A program made the position numbers and the translations under genes. A model generated the notes under the pieces. That model had not been told where the DNA came from, did not search any database, and saw only the letters and a list, made by a program, of their open reading frames with translations. A DNA stretch of 11,028 bases from a bacterium (GTDB taxonomy: Bacteria; UBA10199; DSSB01): assembly GCA_030426445.1 (NCBI GenBank), contig JAUHYS010000042.1, positions 1-11,028 of the forward strand, written 5' to 3'. Of this stretch, positions 6,641-11,028 are shown piece after piece. Position 1 is the first letter of the stretch. Each line of letters starts with the position of its first letter.

Positions 6641-6646
6641 CCTCCT
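6641..6646 (-). promoter_or_regulatory. Strong ribosome binding site of tuf
   Basis: AGGAGG on the minus strand, 5 bases before the tuf ATG, is the fullest anti-16S match in the window. It fits the very high expression expected of EF-Tu. Confidence 0.85.
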
Positions 6647-6680
6647 AAGTCACTCACTTGATTTGAGATTTTAATTTTTT

Positions 6681-8762
6681 TTATTCACCTTTGGATTTTG
6701 CAATAATTTCTTCACCAACATTTTTAGGCACCTGCTCGTAACAATTAAACTGCATCGTAAAGTTTGCCCTACCTTGTGTTTGTGACCGCAAGTCGGTTGC
6801 ATAACCAAACATATTAGCCAAAGGAACCATCGCTTTAATCACTTGAAAACCTGATTTATTTTCTGTCCCCATGATTCTACCGCGACGTGAATTTAAATCA
6901 CCTGTTACAGCACCTATAAAATCCTCCGGCGCCACAACTTCAACATCCATAATAGGCTCTAACAAAACAGGGGACGCCTTACGCACACCATCTTTAAAAC
7001 ACATTGAACCAGCAATTTTAAAGGCCATTTCAGAACTATCCACATCATGATAAGACCCATCATATAACCTAACTTGAATATCTTCTAAAGGGTAGCCTGC
7101 TATAACCCCACCTTCCATCGCTTCCTCAACCCCTTTTTTTACCGCTGGAATGTATTCTCGAGGGATGACACCTCCTTTAATCTCATCAACAAACTCTAGC
7201 CCTTTACCCACCTCAGAAGGAGATAGTTTCATCAGAACATGGGCAAACTGACCACGACCCCCTGATTGTTTTGCATATTTTAACTCAACATCCGAACTAC
7301 CTGATATAGTTTCACGATAGGCGACTTGTGGCTTCCCTACATTTGCGTCTACCTTAAATTCTCTCATCAATCGATCGACAATAATTTCTAAATGCAACTC
7401 ACCCATTCCAGAAATAATCGTCTGCCCAGTTTCGTCATCAATTTTCACTCTAAAAGAAGGGTCCTCTTGAGCCAACTTTCCCAATGAAGCAGAAAGCTTT
7501 TCCTGATCCCCTTTAGTCTTAGGTTCGATCGCCACACTGATAACAGGGTCAGGAAACTCCATAGACTCCAGAATAATCGCTTTACCCTCATCACAAAGCG
7601 TATCCCCTGTAATGGTATATTTAAGCCCAACCGCAGCTGCAATATCACCCGCACCAATAGTTTTAATCTCTTCTCTTTTATTAGCATGCATTCTCAAAAT
7701 CCGACCCACTCGTTCTTTTTTATCTTTGGTCGAATTATAAACATAAGTTCCTGCATCTAGCTTTCCAGAATACACTCTAAAGTAAGTCAATTGCCCCACA
7801 AAAGGGTCTGTCATAACTTTAAAAGCTAATGCTGAAAAAGGATCAGACTCTGAAGCTTCACGCTTTTCTATAACCTCAGTCCTAGGAATAACACCTTCAA
7901 CTGCAGGGACATCTAATGGGCTTGGCAAATAATCAACAACTGCATCTAAAAGCTGTTGAACCCCCTTATTCTTAAAAGCTGAACCACAAAACACCGGAGT
8001 AATCAACATTTTTAGAGTTGCTAACCGAGCAACCCGCTTAATCTCTTCAACACTCACTTCCCCACCCTCTAGATATCTTTCCATTAAAGACTCGTCCTGC
8101 TCAACCACAGCTTCCATTAGTTTTTCACGGTATTCTTCTGACTGAGCCTTCATCTCTTCTGGAATATCAACTATTTCGTACTTGGCCCCCATACTCTCAT
8201 CATCATACAAGTAAGCCTTCATTTTAAGAAGATCGATAATACCACGAAAGTTATCCTCTGCACCCACAGGAAGCTGAAAAGGCACCGGATTAGCATTAAG
8301 GCGTTCTGACATTTCCTTGAGACCCCTAAAAAAATCTGCACCTGTTCGATCCATCTTATTCACAAAAGCAATACGAGGGACTTTATAACGATCCGCCTGA
8401 CGCCAAACGGTTTCGGACTGAGGCTCGACACCGCCCACTGAACAGAACACACCGACCGCCCCATCAAGGACTCGAAGTGAACGCTCTACCTCAATAGTAA
8501 AATCAACGTGACCAGGTGTATCAATAATATTAATACGATGATTATTCCATGAGCAAGCTGTCGTTGCTGAGGTAATAGTAATTCCACGCTCTTGCTCTTG
8601 AGCCATCCAGTCCATAACAGCACTTCCCTCATGAACTTCCCCAATTTTATGAGAAATACCGGTATAAAACAAAACTCGCTCAGTCGTTGTAGTTTTACCC
8701 GCATCGATATGGGCCATAATACCAATATTACGCGTTCTTTCTAATGGAAATTTATCAGCCAT
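6681..8762 (-). CDS. fusA: Elongation factor G
   Basis: EF-G is the GTPase that drives translocation on the ribosome and, with RRF, recycling. The 693-residue length is normal. The G domain carries AHIDAGKT (17-24), switch I RGITIT (59-64), DTPGHVDF (81-88) and NKMDR (135-139); the G' insert and domains II-V follow, with GMGELHLEIIVDRLMREF in domain III, the GGRGQFAHV segment in domain IV, and a C-terminal domain V containing NSRRGRIMGTENKSGFQV. The ATG at 8762 is 17 bases after rpsG; its ribosome site is weak (AGAG or an upstream AGG), so coupling to rpsG translation is likely. Codon use is AT-leaning, unlike tuf. It is the canonical housekeeping form of EF-G by sequence and context. Confidence 0.98.
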   Translation of the reverse strand: MADKFPLERTRNIGIMAHIDAGKTTTTERVLFYTGISHKIGEVHEGSAVMDWMAQEQERGITITSATTACSWNNHRINIIDTPGHVDFTIEVERSLRVLDGAVGVFCSVGGVEPQSETVWRQADRYKVPRIAFVNKMDRTGADFFRGLKEMSERLNANPVPFQLPVGAEDNFRGIIDLLKMKAYLYDDESMGAKYEIVDIPEEMKAQSEEYREKLMEAVVEQDESLMERYLEGGEVSVEEIKRVARLATLKMLITPVFCGSAFKNKGVQQLLDAVVDYLPSPLDVPAVEGVIPRTEVIEKREASESDPFSALAFKVMTDPFVGQLTYFRVYSGKLDAGTYVYNSTKDKKERVGRILRMHANKREEIKTIGAGDIAAAVGLKYTITGDTLCDEGKAIILESMEFPDPVISVAIEPKTKGDQEKLSASLGKLAQEDPSFRVKIDDETGQTIISGMGELHLEIIVDRLMREFKVDANVGKPQVAYRETISGSSDVELKYAKQSGGRGQFAHVLMKLSPSEVGKGLEFVDEIKGGVIPREYIPAVKKGVEEAMEGGVIAGYPLEDIQVRLYDGSYHDVDSSEMAFKIAGSMCFKDGVRKASPVLLEPIMDVEVVAPEDFIGAVTGDLNSRRGRIMGTENKSGFQVIKAMVPLANMFGYATDLRSQTQGRANFTMQFNCYEQVPKNVGEEIIAKSKGE

Positions 8763-8779
8763 AAATCTCTAACCTAACC

Positions 8780-9250
8780 TTACCATCGATAATGTGAAAA
8801 AGCCTTATTAGCTTCTGCCATACGATGCACATCTTCCTTTTTCTTAACCGCATTTCCGCGACCATGGTAGGCATCCAATATTTCACCAGCCAACCTATCT
8901 ACCATCGTTTTTTCATTTCGCTGCCTTGCATAATCCACAACCCATCGCAGACCCAAAGAAACTCGGCGCTCAGGCCTCACCTCAATAGGAATCTGGTAGG
9001 TGGCCCCTCCTACACGCCGGCTACACACTTCAACCACTGGCTTTATATTATCCAAAGCCTGCTTAAATATTTTTAAGGCATCATCATTGAGCTTTTGTTG
9101 AGCTTTTTCTAACGACTGATAAACCAATCGTTCTGCCAAAGACTTTTTACCCTGCAACATAACCTTGTTGATAAATTTACTTATCAACTTATCATGATAT
9201 TTAGGGTCTGGAAGCACCTTACGTTTTGAACGAAATCCTTTTCTTGACAT
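8780..9250 (-). CDS. rpsG: 30S ribosomal protein S7
   Basis: S7 nucleates assembly of the 30S head and contacts the E-site tRNA. The 156-residue product matches the family length. Conserved parts include KVLPDPKYHDKLISKFINKVM (split here: KVLPDPKYHD near 11-20 and the following helix), EVCSRRVGGATYQIPIEVRPERR (about 74-96, given as EVCSRRVGG and YQIPIEVRPERR), and the C-terminal MAEANKAFSHYRW. The ATG at 9250 has AAGG 9 bases upstream. It follows rpsL by only 22 bases. In E. coli a longer rpsL-rpsG gap folds into the S7 autoregulation site; there is no room for that hairpin here, so control by S7 at this point is unlikely. Confidence 0.97.
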   Translation of the reverse strand: MSRKGFRSKRKVLPDPKYHDKLISKFINKVMLQGKKSLAERLVYQSLEKAQQKLNDDALKIFKQALDNIKPVVEVCSRRVGGATYQIPIEVRPERRVSLGLRWVVDYARQRNEKTMVDRLAGEILDAYHGRGNAVKKKEDVHRMAEANKAFSHYRW

Positions 9251-9272
9251 CTTTACGAACCTTAAAAATTAA

Positions 9273-9644
9273 TTATTTGGGACGTTTTGCACCATACTTT
9301 GAGCGCCTTTGCCGTCTTTTTTCCACACCTAGCGTATCCAAAGTCCCACGAACCGTATGATAACGCACTCCCGGCAAATCTTTAACCCTACCCCCACGCA
9401 CTAAAACAACCGAATGCTCTTGTAAATTATGCCCTTCTCCTGGAATATAAGAAGTCACCTCGATGCCATTGGTGAGACGAACACGAGCCACCTTACGCAA
9501 AGCCGAATTAGGCTTCTTAGGTGTCGTTGTATAAACTCTAACACAGACACCTCTTTTCTGCGGACACCGTTGCAACGCAGGAGCGGTTCCCTTATATTGA
9601 CGACTCTTTCTTCCCTTACGAATTAACTGATTAATAGTGGGCAT
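9273..9644 (-). CDS. rpsL: 30S ribosomal protein S12
   Basis: S12 sits at the decoding centre and governs accuracy; it is the streptomycin-resistance locus. The 123-residue product is complete. It starts MPTINQLIRKGRK, carries TTTPKKPNSALRKVARVRLT (about 39-58) and GGRVKDLPGVRYHTVRG (about 84-100), and ends KYGAKRPK. K43 and K88, the usual streptomycin-resistance sites, are wild type, and D89, the residue methylthiolated in many bacteria, is present. The ATG at 9644 has only a weak A-rich ribosome site. It is the first gene after the promoter at 9758-9786 and has a roughly 105-base leader. Confidence 0.98.
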   Translation of the reverse strand: MPTINQLIRKGRKSRQYKGTAPALQRCPQKRGVCVRVYTTTPKKPNSALRKVARVRLTNGIEVTSYIPGEGHNLQEHSVVLVRGGRVKDLPGVRYHTVRGTLDTLGVEKRRQRRSKYGAKRPK

Positions 9645-9682
9645 ACTTTTCTTTTAAAAAACCTATTCATTTCAATTTGTTA

Positions 9683-9708
9683 AGAACATTCAAAAAAATA
9701 AATATTCT
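9683..9708 (-). promoter_or_regulatory. AT-rich hairpin in the rpsL leader
   Basis: AGAATATT (9708-9701) can pair with AATGTTCT (9690-9683) around a 10-base loop: 8 pairs including one G-U. It is weak and is not followed by a T-run, so it is not a terminator. It lies about 40 bases before the rpsL ATG and might affect leader stability. No known ribosomal-protein binding motif was recognised in it. Confidence 0.3.
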
Positions 9709-9757
9709 AAATTAGTTAAACCAACGCAATTCACATAAGATTTACGGAGCGGCGGGA

Positions 9758-9786
9758 TTTTTATCATTTAGAACCTAGAGTGTCAA
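9758..9786 (-). promoter_or_regulatory. Strong sigma-70-type promoter for rpsL-rpsG-fusA-tuf
   Basis: The minus strand shows a perfect -35 TTGACA (9786-9781), a 17-base spacer, and -10 TAAAAA (9763-9758) preceded by TG at 9766-9765, the extended -10 position. Upstream of the -35 is an AT-rich stretch (9787-9807) resembling an UP element. Downstream, TCCCGCCGC makes a GC-rich discriminator in an otherwise AT-rich gap; the start would be near 9750-9751, about 105 bases before the rpsL ATG. This set of features is typical of rRNA and ribosomal-protein promoters under ppGpp control. No terminator separates rpoC from it, so readthrough from rpoC may add transcripts. Confidence 0.75.
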
Positions 9787-9804
9787 GCCATTAAAATATT
9801 ACTT

Positions 9805-11028
9805 TTATGCACTTAACGGACTTGGTGCAACTTCATCTTCATACTCCTCTTCATCGACAAGCATTTTCATGTCACGATATCCACTCAGCCCTGTTCCCGC
9901 AGGAATAAGACGCCCCATAATAACATTTTCTTTGAGACCCCGTAACTTATCTACTTTGCCTGCAACAGCGGCTTCGGTTAAAACCTTAGTCGTCTCTTGG
10001 AAAGAAGCTGCCGAAACAAAAGACTCCGTCGTTAAAGACGCCTTGGTAATCCCTAAAAGCATCGGCTCCCCAATAGCTGGTTTTTCTTTACGAGCTTTTG
10101 CTTCTTTATTTGCTTCGATAAAAACATCTTTTTCTATGGTATCATCTAATAAAAAGGGTGTCCCACCAGGGTCTTTGATTTTTACTTTTTTAAGCATTTG
10201 CCTTACAATAACTTCGATATGTTTATCATTGATACGAACACCTTGAAGACGATAAACCTCCTGAATTTCATCGAGCAAGTAATTGGCCAAAGCATGTTCT
10301 CCTAATACACTCAAAATATCATGAGGGTTCGAAGAACCATCCATTAAAGCTTCACCTGCTTTAACATAATCACCTTCTCTAACCGCTAAGTGTTTGCCTT
10401 TTGGGACCAAGTACTCTTTAACATCTCCAACCTCAGGTGTAACTAAAACCTTTCTTTTACCTTTTGTATCTTTACCAAAACTTACAACACCGTCAATTTC
10501 AGTAATAACAGCAAATTCTTTTGGCTTTCTGGCCTCAAAAAGCTCAGCGACACGAGGCAGACCTCCCGTAATATCTTTGGTCTTGGTCGTCTCTCGTGGA
10601 ATCTTTGCAATCACAGCACCCGCAATAACCTCTTGGCCTTCGTTAACTGTAATATGTGCACCAATGGGCATTAAGTATCTGGCCTCATTTTCAGAACCAG
10701 GTAACTTAACAGTTTTTCCACCTTCTCCTTTTATAGAGATACGAGGCCTTAAGTCTGCTTTTTTACTTTTTGACTCCGTAATAACACGTCGTGATAACCC
10801 TGTCACTTCATCTAATTGCTCTTGCATCGTTACACTATCGAGAATATCGCCAAACTTAATCACTCCATTAACTTCGGTCAAAATAGGAATACTGTATGGA
10901 TCCCACTCAGAGAGCAATGTCTTGGGAGTAACCTTACCGCCGTCCTTTACTAAAAGCTTTGCACCATAAGTAAGTGTATACTTTTCTCTCTCACGGCCCA
11001 CCTCATCCATAATTGCCAACTCACCATG
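9805..11028 (-). CDS. rpoC: RNA polymerase beta' subunit, 3' part (runs off right edge)
   Basis: This is the last 407 residues of beta', which with beta forms the polymerase active centre. The frame stays open to the right edge (HGELAIMDEVGRERE...), so the TTG at 11019 is an internal Leu codon, not a start. The segment begins within the repeat-domain region before DITGGLPRVAELFEARKPKEF and contains NPHDIL, EVYRLQGVRINDKHIEVIVRQML (given in parts: EVYRLQGV, INDKHIEVIVRQML), LLGITKASLTTESFVSAASF and RGLKENVIMGRLIPAGTGL. The protein stops soon after with an acidic tail (DEEEYEDE), and so lacks the longer E. coli-type tail. About 1000 N-terminal residues should lie to the right. rpsL follows after 160 bases, the common rpoC-rpsL order. 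Confidence 0.97.
   Translation of the reverse strand, partial: HGELAIMDEVGREREKYTLTYGAKLLVKDGGKVTPKTLLSEWDPYSIPILTEVNGVIKFGDILDSVTMQEQLDEVTGLSRRVITESKSKKADLRPRISIKGEGGKTVKLPGSENEARYLMPIGAHITVNEGQEVIAGAVIAKIPRETTKTKDITGGLPRVAELFEARKPKEFAVITEIDGVVSFGKDTKGKRKVLVTPEVGDVKEYLVPKGKHLAVREGDYVKAGEALMDGSSNPHDILSVLGEHALANYLLDEIQEVYRLQGVRINDKHIEVIVRQMLKKVKIKDPGGTPFLLDDTIEKDVFIEANKEAKARKEKPAIGEPMLLGITKASLTTESFVSAASFQETTKVLTEAAVAGKVDKLRGLKENVIMGRLIPAGTGLSGYRDMKMLVDEEEYEDEVAPSPLSA

Noticed and set aside
9251..9272. S7 autoregulatory hairpin between rpsL and rpsG
   Set aside because: The gap is only 22 bases, with no stem; the E. coli-type site cannot fit.
10394..10969. Plus-strand open frame of 191 codons opposite rpoC
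   Set aside because: It is the longest antisense frame but mirrors conserved rpoC codons; its composition (Ser/Thr/Pro/Leu-rich) is that expected of a shadow frame.

Overview
The window is one continuous stretch of core transcription and translation genes, all on the minus strand. Read in the direction of transcription (right to left) the order is: rpoC (3' part), a strong promoter, rpsL, rpsG, fusA, tuf, rpmG, tRNA-Trp, secE, nusG, rplK, rplA, an L10 leader, rplJ, rplL and rpoB (5' part). No plus-strand gene, mobile element, CRISPR array or convincing intrinsic terminator was seen. No gene-free stretch exceeds 170 bases; the two longest gaps hold an L10 leader (2795-2960) and a promoter plus leader (9645-9804).

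Organism: a bacterium of modest GC (about 40% by eye). EF-Tu, NusG, L1, L10 and the RpoC C-terminus look most like 'deltaproteobacterial' lineages in the broad sense. The RpoB N-terminal half, including the rifampicin pocket, is very similar to proteobacterial RpoB in general. This placement rests on remembered family sequences, not a search. Genes for known drug targets (rpoB, rpsL) carry the wild-type residues.

Layout and cooperation: 9645-11028 holds the end of rpoC and a promoter with a perfect -35, an extended -10, an AT-rich upstream segment and a GC-rich discriminator, which suggests growth-rate (stringent) control of the str genes. 5445-9644 encodes S12, S7, EF-G and EF-Tu. 4696-5436 holds a divergent L33 gene, tRNA-Trp and a three-helix SecE. 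1839-4662 holds NusG and ribosomal stalk and L1-region proteins, with a recognisable L10-binding leader ahead of rplJ. 1-1769 is the start of rpoB.

The main oddity is global gene order. The usual cluster is tuf-rpmG-trnW-secE-nusG-rplKAJL-rpoB-rpoC-rpsL-rpsG-fusA-tuf. Here the two ends are joined at a single tuf, so rpoC lies upstream and rpoB downstream. This is what recombination between two tuf copies, or assembly collapse of two identical tuf copies, would produce. The tuf gene itself has codon use strikingly unlike its neighbours. I do not see a previously undescribed multi-gene system; the value lies in the arrangement, the tuf composition and the RNA regulatory elements.
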